Assembly: GCF_023898315.1 (NCBI RefSeq)
Contig: NC_064622.1
Span: 277,627,503-277,691,502 of the forward strand
Source of the DNA: Schistocerca nitens
Lineage: Eukaryota > Arthropoda > Insecta > Orthoptera > Acrididae
DNA length: 64,000 nt
Reading direction: 5' to 3'
Positions 44,001 through 55,445 of the stretch are shown here, in pieces. The position numbers were made by a program, and so were the translations under genes. Under the pieces are notes generated by a model. It saw only the letters and a program-made list of their open reading frames with translations. It was not told where the DNA came from and made no database searches. Positions within the stretch are counted from its first letter, which is position 1. Each line of letters starts with the position of its first letter.

Positions 44001-45479
44001 CAGTAGTGATAAGTCATGACCCACGTACACACTACCTTCAGGCAGTGAAGTTCAAATAACTCTCGAGGGTTATTGTACAACAGCGCTGTGGTCGGATGGT
44101 GCGGCCACCTGCTACAGACCTGCCAATAGATCTGTCAGGCTACACAGCTATACAAGGTCTGACAAAGTGTCTGGCATAAGCAAACAAGTCATATGCAGCC
44201 CGTTGAAAGGTTGAAACTTTGGTTATAATTAATTCTCTTAAATTTAAAAAGAGCGCATATGGGGCTGGACGTAGAGAGTGCAGTCAATAACCAGCCAGAA
44301 TCTTTGTGATTCGTTATTGGTCACCAGACATAATGCACCGCATTCAAATTCGACACCAGGTGCGCTTGTGTTCTAACAAATGACAAATTGTTTTCTTAGG
44401 TCCTTGAGGGTGCCAGTGCATTACACCTGGGATGTGCGGCAGTAGGAACTATCTGTGGCCCACAGTGTGTAATGCAGGCACACAACGCTGTAAGAATTTC
44501 TGATTTGTTCAATTTATCTAACATTTTATATATTTTGTAAACATGAGTGTTAAAAGATATTATTAGAATGTCATGGATGATTTTGGGTGACTCATAAAAA
44601 TTATAAGATGGAGCATGTGGCAGAAAAACAAGGCTGTTTTGCTTTTACGGTGTATTGATAATTTTACTTTTGTAGTTAGATGGTCCAAAAGTAAAATCAT
44701 CAGTATACCGTAATATTAAACGCAATTGAAGAAGAAAGGACTACAACAGTTGGAGGCTCTTTGCAAATTTATGTATACAGTTGACATTTCACATAACTTC
44801 TGTGGTATCAGACAACACTGACTGTACTGTGTGGGAAAATTATTTCAAAATCATTATCATTCAAAAAAAATTTAGTAAGTTAAGTCTCTGTGTGAAAGTG
44901 TGTATTAGATGCTGACTCTGGGATAGTGTTATAAACCCAAATGTAGTGCATTAATATTTATTTGTTATTTATTCCAAAAGCCATGCTTATGTGCACTTTT
45001 GTCGTTAATAAATATAATCAATCTAATATACACTGATTTCCCACTGTAGCACTAACAAGTTATGTATTATAGGCCTCCTACGTCATTCATCTACAGGACT
45101 GAGATTGTTTCTCCATTTTTTATTTTTTCTACTCGGCAATTACTTTGTGGTGTTTGACATTTTGTAACCTCACAAGGTTAATTGTGTACACTTGACATCA
45201 TCAGTGAAGCAAACTAAATATGGCTCAGTATAAGGAAAGTAGACTAATTAAAAGTGAGCAATATGCTCACCATGAAAAATTCTGTCAGCAGGGTATCAAA
45301 AAGTTCAGGATTAGCCTTGGACCTTGCACTTAAAGACATGACATGCAAAATTGTAAAGGATTCCCAAGAGATAATTGGCCTTCCTATCATTAATCTCAGA
45401 TAATAAAGCTAAAGACAAGCTTGATAAAACCCAGAAAACTACAGACATACAATGGACCTTCTTGGAACATACATAAATT
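44001..45479. other. Mostly unassigned, contains a 27-bp inverted repeat
   Basis: Apart from the hairpin at 44646-44712 I see no recognised element; AT-rich from 44500 on. Confidence 0.35.
44646..44712. repeat. 27-bp inverted repeat with a 13-nt loop
   Basis: 44646-44672 (TACGGTGTATTGATAATTTT...) pairs with 44686-44712 at 24 of 27 positions. The outward ends start TACGGT, suggesting a tiny fold-back element or ends of a deleted MITE. Confidence 0.8.
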
Positions 45480-46690
45480 ACATATTTTTTTCTAGGCACT
45501 GGAAAATCAACAATGGGATGAAGCGTACACGAAAAACAGTGTAGATGGTAAGTCCCCTAAATTCTGCACATTGTTCATATTAATTTTTGAGGAGCTATTT
45601 CAAAAAGTAGCCACATCAACAGCAACACCTAAGGAAAATAGATTGAGTGTTAAAAAGTACTCTCAGACACTAAAATGTTTCAGTTCTTTACAAAAGCATT
45701 ACATTAGTCCACACTGTCTTGATTGCTATCATGTATATAAAAATACACAAAAGGATACTGCTTGCTCCAAAAATATCATTCAATGATGAAATAATAAATA
45801 AAGCAGAAAATAAATGCAAAGTAGTATGAGATGTCATAAAACATGAAACTGGAGAAGGCAGACACAAGTTTAATAACATGCAAGTGAAAGATAGGGTGGA
45901 AGAGTAGAAATTCCTCTGTGATGGGCTAATTTTGTAAATGACTATTACTCTGGTGTTGTGGCACTGAAAATGGCTCGCATAGCGTTCACAATAATGTTCT
46001 TTCCCACAACAGAGTTTGAAGTCAGGGAGACAATACAGGAATTGAAAAATAAGAAATCAGCAGGAGCAGGCATAGATAAGGTTTCAGTTTCTGTTTAGAA
46101 GGTGGACATAAACAGCATAAAAGCCCAATCCCACTACCGAAATGAGTCCTTTAGTTCAGGTACTTTTTTCAGAATATCTAAAGCATGCTTGAGTCATGCC
46201 CCTACTAAAGAAAGGTAATGTGGAAAGTATTGAAAATGACAAGCCAGTTTCTCTTCTGTTTGCATTCTGAAAAATAATTAAATAAGTCATGAAAGATAGA
46301 TTAATGAGTTACATGAATAAATACACCCTTTTCAACAAATCACAGTTTGGTTTCAAAGTACAATATTGGCCTTTACAAAGTTCACCAAATTGTACTTGAA
46401 ACTTGTGACTAGGATGACTGCATTACTGGCATAGTCTTAGACTTGTCCTAGAATTTTGACACTGTTGGCCATAAAATACTTCTAAACAAGCTAGAAGTAC
46501 CAGATGTAAGAGAAATAGCAAGTGGGTGGTTTCAGTATTATTTGGAAAACAGGGTGGAAAAGGAAAAGATAGTTCACACATCTGCTGGTGTTAAACTTTT
46601 AGTAAAACAATTTTCAGACAAGAAACATATAAACATAAGTGTTCCCCATGTTAGTGTATTGGGTCCAATTCTGTTCTTGCTGTATGGGGT
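45480..46690 (+). pseudogene. LINE EN-RT linker and RT, decayed
   Basis: The plus strand reads LENQQWDEAYTKNSV, HCLDCYHVYKNTQKD (EN-RT linker), EVRETIQELKNKKSAGAG (fingers), NKSQFGFQ, a damaged first palm aspartate block (TCPRILTL for D-L-S-K-A-F-D), WFQYYLENR and VLGPILFLLYG (palm motif before the active site). It ends there, at the start of the repeat at 46692. Stops and frameshifts are abundant. Related to the LINE at 47063-51890 but in opposite orientation. Confidence 0.75.
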
Positions 46691-46691
46691 G

Positions 46692-46930
46692 TCCCTTGTA
46701 AGAATCATCAGGCACATTTTCTCTGGTTTTGCAGTAAATATTTGCAATTTCATTTTTGGAATGTGTAACTGGAGTCAGCCCAAACAAATACTGCTCATCA
46801 CATCTTTTGTGCGACAGAAAATATATGTTTGTTTCCCATTGCAAACAAATTGAGTTTTAAAGAGGAATTTTAGATACCCATTCGATAGAGTAGTCCAAAT
46901 TAGTGAGTGCAGTATTATTGATGTGCATTA
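46692..46930 (+). repeat. Dispersed repeat R, copy 1
   Basis: Shares blocks with 51905-52405 (minus): ATTTGCAATTTC, ACAAATACTGCTCAT, GTTTGTTTCCCATTG and CCAAATTAG. No coding content. Probably a short non-autonomous element. Confidence 0.65.
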
Positions 46931-47066
46931 ACAGAGACAGTGAAATAAGAAGAGTAACCAGTACTCCAGCAACAACAGCACCACTCTGGCCCACACTGAA
47001 TGCTACCACCATGTAGCAGCACTGATCAGTCACTGCTGAATTACTGGTTATTCTTTGTGTTTTAAT

Positions 47067-47090
47067 ATTTATTTATTTATTTATTTATTA
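47067..47090. repeat. (TTTA)n tract, LINE 3' tail
   Basis: Six TTTA units at the 3' end of the LINE (TAAA on its own strand). Confidence 0.9.
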
Positions 47091-47246
47091 TCATCCCAAT
47101 TATCACATTTGTGATATAGGGTTTGTCAGGATACATTTTAACAGCTATATGATATCTTTACAAATTTTTTTTCTTTTCTGAATTCATATGAATCTATCTT
47201 GTTTAATACAATATACAACTAATAAGTGTTTTTATAATATAATATC

Positions 47247-47584
47247 TTATGTGCTTGACAGACCTGTTCCTTGATGTTGTGATTTCATTTGTCACATTTA
47301 TATCACGTATTCTTATACAGTTGAGCAGAGCTATTCACTTATACTGTAATGACATTTGTTAAGCATGTGGTTCTTAATCTTCGTATGTGCTTGACAGACA
47401 TATTCATTGATGTAATTTCATTTGTCACATTAACTTAAACATATATTCTTATACAGTTGCGCATAGATATTCACTTGTGCTGTAATAACATTTGTCAAGC
47501 ATGTGATTCTTTATATTCTAATACAGTTGAGAATAGAAATTCACTTATGCTGTAATAACATTTGTCAAGCATGTGATCCTTTAT
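47247..47584 (-). repeat. Tandem repeats in the LINE 3' UTR
   Basis: Two units of about 132 bp (about 47247-47378 and 47379-47514) and a partial unit of 70 bp (47515-47584) share TATGTGCTTGACAGAC, TTTCATTTGTCACATT, ATACAGTTG and AACATTTGTCAAGCATGTG. Sequence identity looks high but not perfect. Confidence 0.85.
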
Positions 47585-47599
47585 AACAGTTCTAAATTT

Positions 47600-50520
47600 A
47601 TCCTCATTTTCCAACTCTTTGATATATTTTGTAGTGCATTAAATAGTTTGATGCCTTGATTACATACATGTTTCTGAATTCAGATCCTTGTTACAGCTTT
47701 TAAGTAGAGATCTTTACATTGCCATGTATCGTAATTATGGTAGTCTGTATTGGTTTTCATTTTGTCCTGATTTCTGTTGATCACCAACAGACATTTCAGA
47801 ATGTATAACGATGGAATTGTTAAAATTTTCAATGCTTCAAAATGGGGTCTACAATATGTTTCAGGTAGGCTCTGGGTCATTATCCGAATAGTGCGTTTTT
47901 GCATTTTGAAAATTTCATTTAGACAACAATTTGTTTTTCCCCAGAATACTATCTCATAGGATGCAATTGACTGAAAATAGCCAAAATATACTAATCTGGT
48001 ACAATCATTACTACAAACTCTTGAAATTATTCTGAGTACAAAACATGCTGAATTTAGTTTTAGTGCTAAGTTCACCACATGGTCCTTCCAGCTTATCTTC
48101 TCATCAATGTGCATACCCAGGAATTTTGCCCACTGTACTCTTTCAAGTTGTTTGCCTCCATGGTGGGCTTTAGGTCATCATGTTCACTTATTTTTCCATA
48201 TTGCACATAATTAGTTTTTTTTTGCATTCAGTGTTAGCTTGTTTGCACTAAACCATTTTTGTATATTTTGTAGGACATGGTCCACAGTACTGCACAATGA
48301 CTGCTTCATATCATTAACTATTAAACTAGTATCATCAGCAAATAACATGACTCTAGCTTTTCTCTCTGACACCTGGATATCATTAATGTAAATGAGGAAC
48401 AGCAAGGGGCCTAATACACTTCCTTGGGGTACTCCTACGGTGACCTCCCTTAGATCTGATCTTAGTCTAATTTTTTGGTTAATATTTGGTGCTGAGATTT
48501 CAACTACGATCCTCTTTTCCAGATACGACTCAAACCACTTTTTACTGGTCCTCTGATACCTACACCTTCAAGCTTTTCCAAAAGTATGCTGTGGTCAACA
48601 GTGTCAAAGGCTTTTGACAAATCTAGATTTATCCTGACTACACTTTTTCCCTCTTCCAATTTACTGATTATTTCTTTGGTTTATTCCAGTACAGCTGTTT
48701 CAGTACTGCTTCCAGCTTGAAATCCATGCTGATCACTGTTTATCAGATTGTAGATATTAAGATAATGTGTGACTCTATATTTTATTAGTATCTCTAAAAC
48801 CTTAGGGAAAGTTGGGAGAAGTGAAACAGGTCTGTAGTTTTTTATTTTAAGCTTATCACCCTTTTTCAACCGGGGAACGACTCTAGAAATTTTCAGTTTC
48901 TGTGGAAACACGCCTTCAGCCATTGACAAGTTTGCTATGTGCGTCAATGGTTTCGCTATTTGATTAGCTGTTTTCTTTAGTAGTGTTATTGGCACCTCAT
49001 CTACTCCCGCTGACATCTTGAACTTCAGACTTTTAATCACTTTTAAAACTTCCTTTTCGTTTGTTGGGATTGCCATCAAACTGCTGGCTGCCTTGGGTGC
49101 TGCTATCTTAATCTTCTCCCCAAAATTCCTGCTTAATGTCTGGGGTACATTTAAAATGTAATTATTTATATAATTAGGCATGGTATATTTATCTACCATT
49201 TACTCTCCTCATCTTTTAGAATAATTTCCTTATCTTTGATAGGTAACCTGGTTTCTTTTCTCACAATTTCCTATGCTATTTTAGTTTTATTTCTGAACTG
49301 TTTTATTCCATGTCATTACTTAGTAACTTTGCATTTGCAATTACTCTGCGGTATATGTCCCTATACCTTTTACATGTTCCATAAAATCAGTATCTGCACA
49401 CTCCCTCAACTCTGAATTCAGTTGTCTAAGGCGCTGCAGTCATGGACTGTGCGGCTGGTCCCAGCCGAGGTTCGTGTCCTCCCTTGGGCATGGGTGTGTG
49501 TGTTTGTCCTCAGGATAATTTAGGTTAAATAGTGTGTAAGCTTAGGGACTGATGACCTTAGCAGTTAAGTCCCATAAGATTTCCCACACATTTTTTAAAT
49601 TCAGTTCTTTTTATGTTTTCACATGATTTCTTAATGCCAAGAGTCATCCAAGAATTTGACATTATGTGTCCAGTAGACTTGATTCTGGTCAGTTTCTTTG
49701 GAAAACACATCTCAAAGTTCATCATATAAATCGATGGAAATACGCTATATGCCTCATCTGTACTTGTTTGTTTCATAACATCTAACCAATTTTCATTTTC
49801 TAAGATACTTATGAATTGATGACAGCTGTCCACAGAGAAGTTTCTTTTGTAAATATTATTTACACCTTTATCTTCCTTTGACCTTAAACGGATTTCAATG
49901 GTGAGAGCATTGAGGTCATACAATCCTAAATCTATGTTTTGTTACCTTTATGTCAGTTATTGACATATTTGAGAAAATGTTATCTATGAGGCTATTGGAG
50001 GTGTTTGTTATTCTAGTTGAATTGTTTATGAGTGGTGACATGTTGAAACTCTTTAATATGCCCAAAAATTGCCTTTTTTGTTGACTTTCAACTAGAAGAT
50101 TAATATTGGAATCACCACAAAGAATAATCACAGTTTCTTTTTTGTAAAAAGTATTTAGCAACAATTCTAATTTATCAAAAAAGACTTCTATGTTTCCACA
50201 TGGTGACCTATACACTGTTATGACTATGACTTTTTTCGTCAGGCCATATAGCTGGACAGCACCTGCTTCAAAAAACTTTTCAATACTTAAGTTCTCTGCT
50301 TCACATATATTTTTAAATTCTAACTCTTGTCTAAGGTAAATATCAACTCCACCACCTTTTGCAATTTTCCTACTATAATGATTTGCCAGTTTAAATGGAT
50401 TAATATGAATACTACTGATTTAATGGTCCTTAACACCAGTGTTCAGTAATACACAAGACATCAGGTTGGGTGTTACTTACTGCTACTTCGAGTTCACAAT
50501 ATTATTGAGGCACTGCACAT
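47600..50520 (-). pseudogene. LINE ORF2: endonuclease and reverse transcriptase
   Basis: Endonuclease: YRSPCGNIEVFFDKLE, ILCGDSNINLL (G-D-x-N), RITNTSNSLIDNIFSN and a KHRFRIV end where S-D-H is expected. RT: KSLKFKMSAGVDEVP (fingers), NYRPVSLLPTFPKVLE, SDQHGFQAGSSTET, NLDLSKAFDTVDHSILLEKL (first aspartate), LFADDTSLIV (active site F-A-D-D, about 48340) and the C-terminal QKRTIRIMTQSLPETYCR. Several stops and frameshifts separate these blocks. Function in the intact family: nick the target and copy the LINE RNA into it. Confidence 0.85.
49424..49597 (+). repeat. tRNA-derived SINE, family 2, 5'-truncated
   Basis: Starts at GTCTAAGGCGCTGCAGTCAT, lacking about 20 bp of the tRNA-like head and its A box. 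The target duplication AATTCAGTT (49415-49423 and 49598-49606) shows it inserted in this short form. Confidence 0.9.
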
Positions 50521-50869
50521 TTAGAGTCATAATCTTTAGAACAGGGGAGTGAGCACCGATGGTATTTCTCCTTTCATTTAACACTGTTAACTTTTTCATT
50601 AAGGCCAGATACCAAAAATCCTGTTGTACCACAGGTTTCTTGTTTCTGTTACTTTTCCTACTTGAAATGGATGATGCTGATTGATTGTTTATACTAGCTG
50701 AGGCAGCTGATGACATTTTAATATTAACTATAGCAGCAAATGTCACTCTTGTTAAAGTTTTCATTTCTTCTGCTTCTGCCCTCATTTGAAGTGGGATTTT
50801 AGGGAAATTTTCTATTGATATACGGCTTACTTCTTCTAGTATCTTTTCACCCATCATCTTTTTTCCATA

Positions 50870-51870
50870 ATAGTTTCTGTGCTGTCCATGCTTCGTGACA
50901 TGATTTCTCTCTCAGCTGTTTGCATCCACAAAAGTTGCACACTTAAAAGCACAGCAGATCTTCCTAAATTTATTATTTGTTTACGTTATTTCTTTGTTTG
51001 CACATAATTCCTCGATTAGATCATGTCTATGTGACACACTTACAACGAGAACCTTTAAATTTAGATCTGACAGCTTTTTTACAGTTGTTTGAAGTGTCCT
51101 TGTCGCTAGTTGGCTTTCATTTTTGTATGTCATTTGCTCCACTTATTAGCACGCAGCATGTTCCAGTCTTAACTAAGTTTTCACAATTATTTACTATTTC
51201 ATTTGACAATGCCTGTTACTCTAAATTGGGACTGCCGATCATTTATTATTTGTGCCACACCCTTTGCATGGCTGTCACCTAATACACAGACTTGATATTT
51301 GTTGTTCTCCAAGTGCCCTCGTTCCGTTGGTTTTATAGTACACTTTGAAGAAACATTTCTCTCGTTAGAACACGCAGATGATCTAGATTCACTTTCACTT
51401 GTCTTATTTTTTGAGTTCACATTTCGTCCTGTCATGTCTTTATTACCCGTTTTTCTTTGCACTCTATTTACTGACGATTTCATACCGTCAGAAATATTTC
51501 GTTCACTACGAGTAGAAGTTTTGTTTGAAACGAAAATTGCCGGTATGTTTTCATTACACTCGTTTTTTAAATCGTCATCTTTCCGTTGCTTTATCAATTC
51601 CTCTAAATTATTTACGTAACGATTTGCAAGCACAAGGTCTTGCTGAAGCGATGCAGTAACACTTCCTTCTATGCAGTTAGTAGATCGCAGCATTCCCTGC
51701 CACAGTCACATTTCGCGTCCCATTCTTCCGTTCCCGCGAATCACTTTGCATGAATCCATTTTTGCGATACTGCACATAACCTGATATCTTTCGCGATGTA
51801 GTTATTGCACTTTATACAATTTGCACTGGATATGTAGCCATTTTCCGTGGAACTATTTATACACACTTCT
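50870..51870 (-). pseudogene. LINE ORF1: PHD-like zinc finger plus SGNH/GDSL-type domain
   Basis: From about 51868 the minus strand reads MASRVEVCINSS then CIKCNNYIAKDIRLC, WIHAK and CDCGRECC, a cysteine/histidine pattern like the PHD-type finger seen in ORF1 of some insect LINEs. After a frame change comes a coiled, basic region and VCVLGDSHAKGVAQII, the G-D-S-H block I of SGNH hydrolases, then VLISGANDIQK (block III-like) and TKHGQHRNYYGKKMM with the H of block V. Such esterase-like ORF1 proteins bind RNA or lipids in CR1-group LINEs; the exact role is not known to me. Broken by several stops. Confidence 0.75.
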
Positions 51871-51904
51871 ACACGCGACGCCATCTTTTTTCATGGTACT
51901 TCCA

Positions 51905-52405
51905 TGTTAATATATAGCAGTAAAAGAAATAGCACACTCAACTAATTTGGAACCACCCTGTTAAATGGGCATGTATAAGTCTGTTTTAAAAATCATTTTG
52001 TTTCCAATGGGAAACAAACCGACAGTTTGCATGTACACTGTGAGTCATATGAAAGACCGAGCGAGGTGGCGCAGTGGTTAGACACTGGACTCGCATTCGG
52101 AAGGACGACGGTTCAATCCCGCGTCCGGCCATCCTGATTTAGGTTTTCCGTGATTTCCCTAAATCAGTCCAGGCAAATGCCAGGATGGTTCCTCTGAAAG
52201 GGCACGGCCGACTTCCTTCCCCATCCTTCCCTAAACCGATGAGACCGATGACCACGCTGTCTGGTCTCCTTCCCCAAACCAACCAATCATATGAAAGACA
52301 TAATGAGCAGTATTTGTTTCTGCTCAATCCAGATACACAGTGCGAAAAAGAAATTGCAAATAACTGCTGAAACACCTGAGAAAGTGCACCTAATAACTCT
52401 TAGGA
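51905..52405 (-). repeat. Dispersed repeat R, copy 2, with a SINE inside
   Basis: After removing the SINE at 52057-52287 and one TSD copy, this minus-strand sequence aligns along its length with 46692-46930. It ends next to the LINE 5' end with GGGTGGTTCCAAATTAGTTG and TATATTAAC. Confidence 0.65.
52057..52287 (+). repeat. tRNA-derived SINE, family 4
   Basis: Full copy: CCGAGCGAGGTGGCGCAGTG head, A box TGGCGCAGTGG, B box GGTTCAATCCC. Perfect 12-bp duplication TCATATGAAAGA at 52045-52056 and 52288-52299. Confidence 0.95.
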
Positions 52406-52419
52406 AGGACACCACTATA

Positions 52420-53475
52420 TCAATGATTTTCCAGATAGTTTAAGATATGGAGAAAAAGTTTTCTTTGTTGATGTCAGATGATTCACTGGGGTAACTTTTG
52501 GATCCTGCGACTGTAGTTTTGAGAAGAAATTGTTGAGCCATGTTTGGACTGCATTTTCATCCAGAAAGGAATGTTCTTGAAGGCTGTTTAATGGAGAGCG
52601 GAAAAGGTGAAAATCTGAGGGTACCAGATCAGGTAAATAAGGTAGGCGTGGAATGTATTCCCAACCCAACTCATGTATGGTGTTTTTTGTCATTCTAGCA
52701 GAATACGGATGGGCATTATTGTGGAGTAGCATCACTTCACACAGTATTTATGGTTGTTATTCTTGGATTGCTTCTGCAGGATGTCTTTGTTATTGCCAAT
52801 AAATGTCAGCAGCGATGGGTACATCTTGGAGTAGCAATTCCTGCTACTCCACACCACTGCTGTTCCACCAGGTGCATAGCATTATCTATTGTAGATGTGC
52901 ACAGGTCCTGTTATGGGGAGTTGCTGCTTTCTTTATGCTTAATCTTTCATTTATTTTCCTTAAGCTGGCATAAAGACACTATTTCTCATCACCATTAACA
53001 ATACATGATAGGAATGATCGGTGTTGTTCATGAGTCAGTTGATGATGAGAAAGCAGAGATACACATATGGCCACCCGCTGATTTTTGTGATTTTGGCTTT
53101 AGAGCATGTGGTACTCATACACATAATTTTTGAACTTCCTTCACTGCACGCAAATGTCGCACGTTGGTGGACTGATCACAATTCATCACATTTGCCAGTT
53201 CTCGAGTACACTGACGTTATCATTGTGGATTAATGCATTTAAGTGATCTTCATCAAACCTCAAAAGTCTTCCTGACCTTGGAGGGTCACTAATGTCAAAA
53301 CAATGCTCCTTAAAGTGAGATCTATGCAATGACATTATCTCCAGACATGGTGCAAATGTTTTTGGCTGCCTCCACTGTTGTAACCCCTCTGTGGAACCCA
53401 GACTGAAGAATATATCACAAATGTTCCAGTTCCTCCACTTTGCATTCCATTTTCTAGTGTCCACAGCTCCACTCA
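52420..53475 (-). pseudogene. mariner (DD34D) transposase, decayed
   Basis: The minus strand reads HCFDISDPPRSGRLLRFDED and HLNALIHNDN (linker of the mariner N-terminal domain), VNGDEK (first aspartate block, V-x-G-D-E-K), LLHNNAHPYSAR (second D changed to N) and YLPDLVPSDFHLFRSPLNSL (third aspartate block typical of DD34D mariners). Stops and frameshifts throughout. Terminal repeats were not resolved. Confidence 0.8.
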
Positions 53476-53779
53476 CTAACTGCAAATAAGAAAATGACAA
53501 TATGTGAACTCAAATAGCAACGGCGGACCACAAATTAAAAAAATGACAATGGATAAATAAAACCAAAGCAACCATAATACCACACACGCAAAACAGAAGT
53601 GCTTCGTCCATACACAACAACCTAATAAAGCTAATGTCTTGTGGTGACATACTATTCCGGCAAACACTCAGTTCTTACTTAACAGCTTCTTTTCTGTGGG
53701 TCAAAGGCACAAACCACGGACACAACTTTTAAGTTGTAGAAAAGGGCCATAAGAATTGGTAGCGCCATAAGAATTGGTA

Positions 53780-54036
53780 GTTGTTTGGCTCATTCTCAAG
53801 ACTATTTTAAAAAATGGCTATCCATAGTGCAACAAATCTGTTGTGCATATCAGGGAAAAGTATTTCACAATACATCTATACATAATCATCACACAACAGC
53901 CAGTTTGGACTTGAAAAACACTGAACATTTTCCATCATGGAATAAAATTTGTGATAAATTGCCCAAGGAATCTTAAAAGATTACTGAAATACATCTGTTT
54001 AAAAACACAGCTAAAGCGTTCTTCATAAGTAAAAAT
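53780..54036 (+). pseudogene. LINE C-terminal tail fragment
   Basis: The plus strand reads VFHNTSIHNHHTTASLDL and SWNKICDKLPKES, resembling the H-x-Y-x-T-R and G-x-K-x-F/I-N-x-L-P blocks at the C-terminus of jockey/CR1-group LINE ORF2. It is interrupted on the right by the Tc1 element at 54039. Confidence 0.5.
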
Positions 54037-54038
54037 TA

Positions 54039-55445
54039 CACTATTGGCCATTAAAATTGCTACACCACGAAGATGACGTGCTACAGACGCGAAATTTAAC
54101 CGAGAGGAAGAAGATGCTGTGATATGCAAATGATTAGCTTTTCAGAGCATTCACACAAGGTTGGCGCCAGTGACGATACCTACAACGTGCTGACGTGAGG
54201 AAAGTTTCCAACCGATTTCTCATACACAAACAGCAGATGACCGGCGTTACCTGGTGAAACGCTGTTGTGATGCCTCGTGTAAGGAGGAGAAATGCGTACT
54301 ATCACGTTTCCGACTTTGATAAATGTCGGATTGTAGCCTATCGTGATTGCGGTTTATCGTATCGCGACATTGCTGCTCGCGTTGGTCGAGATCCAATGAC
54401 TGTTAGCAGAATATGGAATCGGTGGGTTCAGGAGGGTAATACGGAACGCCGTGCTGGATTCCAACGACCTCGTATCACTAGCAGTCGAGATGACAGGCAT
54501 CTTATCCGCATGACAGTAACGGATCGTGCAGCCACGTCTCGATCCCTGAGTCAACAGATGGGGACGTTTGCAAGACAACAACCATCTGCACGAACAGTTC
54601 GACGGCGTTTGCAGTAGCGTGGACTGTCAGCTCGGAGACCATAGCTGCGGTCACCCTTGACGCTGCATCACAGACAGGAGCGCCTGCGATGGTGTACGCA
54701 ACGACAAACCTGGATGCACGAATGGCAAAACGTCATTTTCTCGGATGAATCCATGTTCGGTTTACAGCATCATGATGGTCGCATCCGTGTTTGGCGACAT
54801 GGCGATGAACGCACATTGGAAGCGTGTATTCGTCATCGCCATACTCGTGTATCACCTGGCGTCATGGTATGGGGTGCCATTGATTACACGTCTCGGTCAT
54901 CTCTTGTTCGCATTGATGGCACTTTGAACAGTGGACGTTACATTTCAGATGTGTTACGACCCGTGGCTCTACCCTTCATTCGATCCCTGCAAAAACCTAC
55001 ATTTCAGCAGGATAATGCACGACCGCATGTTGCAGATCCTGTACGGGCCTTTCTGGATACAGAAAATGTTCGACTGCTGCCCTGGCCAGCACATTCTCCA
55101 GATCTCTCACCGATTGAAAATGTCTGGTCAATGGTGGCTGAGCAACGGGCTCGTCACAAAACGCCAGTCACTAATCTTGGTGAACTGTGGTATCGTGTTG
55201 AAGCTGCATGGGTAGCTGTACCTGTACACGCCATCCAAGCTCTGTTTGACTCAATGCCCAGGCGTACGAAGGCCATTATTACGGGCTGAGGTGGTTGTTC
55301 TGGATTCTGATTTCTCAGGATCTATTCACCCAAATTGAGTGAAAATGTAATCACATGTCAGTTCTAGTATAAGATATTTGTCCAATGAATACCCGTTTAT
55401 CATCTGCATTACTTCTTGGTGTAGCAATTTTAGTGGCCAGTAGTG
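54039..55445 (+). mobile_element. Near-complete Tc1-like (DD34E) transposon
   Basis: 1407 bp bounded by inverted repeats (CACTATTGGCCATTAAAATT... and ...AATTTTAGTGGCCAGTAGTG) and flanked by TA on each side (54037-54038, 55446-55447), the target site of this superfamily. It contains a single transposase reading frame with two nonsense codons. It is inserted next to LINE sequence. Confidence 0.95.
54267..55289 (+). pseudogene. Tc1-like DD34E transposase, two in-frame stops
   Basis: The frame starts with a basic N-terminus and a paired-type DNA-binding domain (FDKCRIVAYRDCGLSYRDIA, VGRDPMTVSRIWNRW), then the DDE domain: VIFSDESMF (first D, about 54745), PGVMVWGAI, TFQQDNARPHVAD (second D) and SPDLSPIENVWSMV (E, 34 residues on). 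All three catalytic residues are present. Only two TAG codons (54615-54617 and 54642-54644) interrupt the frame in the linker, both explainable as CAG to TAG changes. It cuts and pastes the element by binding the terminal repeats; this copy is inactive but close to intact. Confidence 0.9.

Larger units (their letters stand above)
47063..51890 (-). mobile_element. Near-full-length LINE (jockey/CR1 group) with ORF1 and ORF2
   Basis: About 4.8 kb on the minus strand hold a 5' leader, ORF1 with zinc finger and SGNH-type domain, ORF2 with endonuclease and RT, a 3' UTR with tandem repeats and a (TAAA)n-type tail. Every ORF is broken. A family 2 SINE is inserted between endonuclease and RT. This is the most complete LINE architecture in the window. 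Confidence 0.85.

Noticed and set aside
47247-47584. CRISPR-like array
   Set aside because: Units are long tandem repeats without unique spacers, inside a LINE 3' UTR of a eukaryote.
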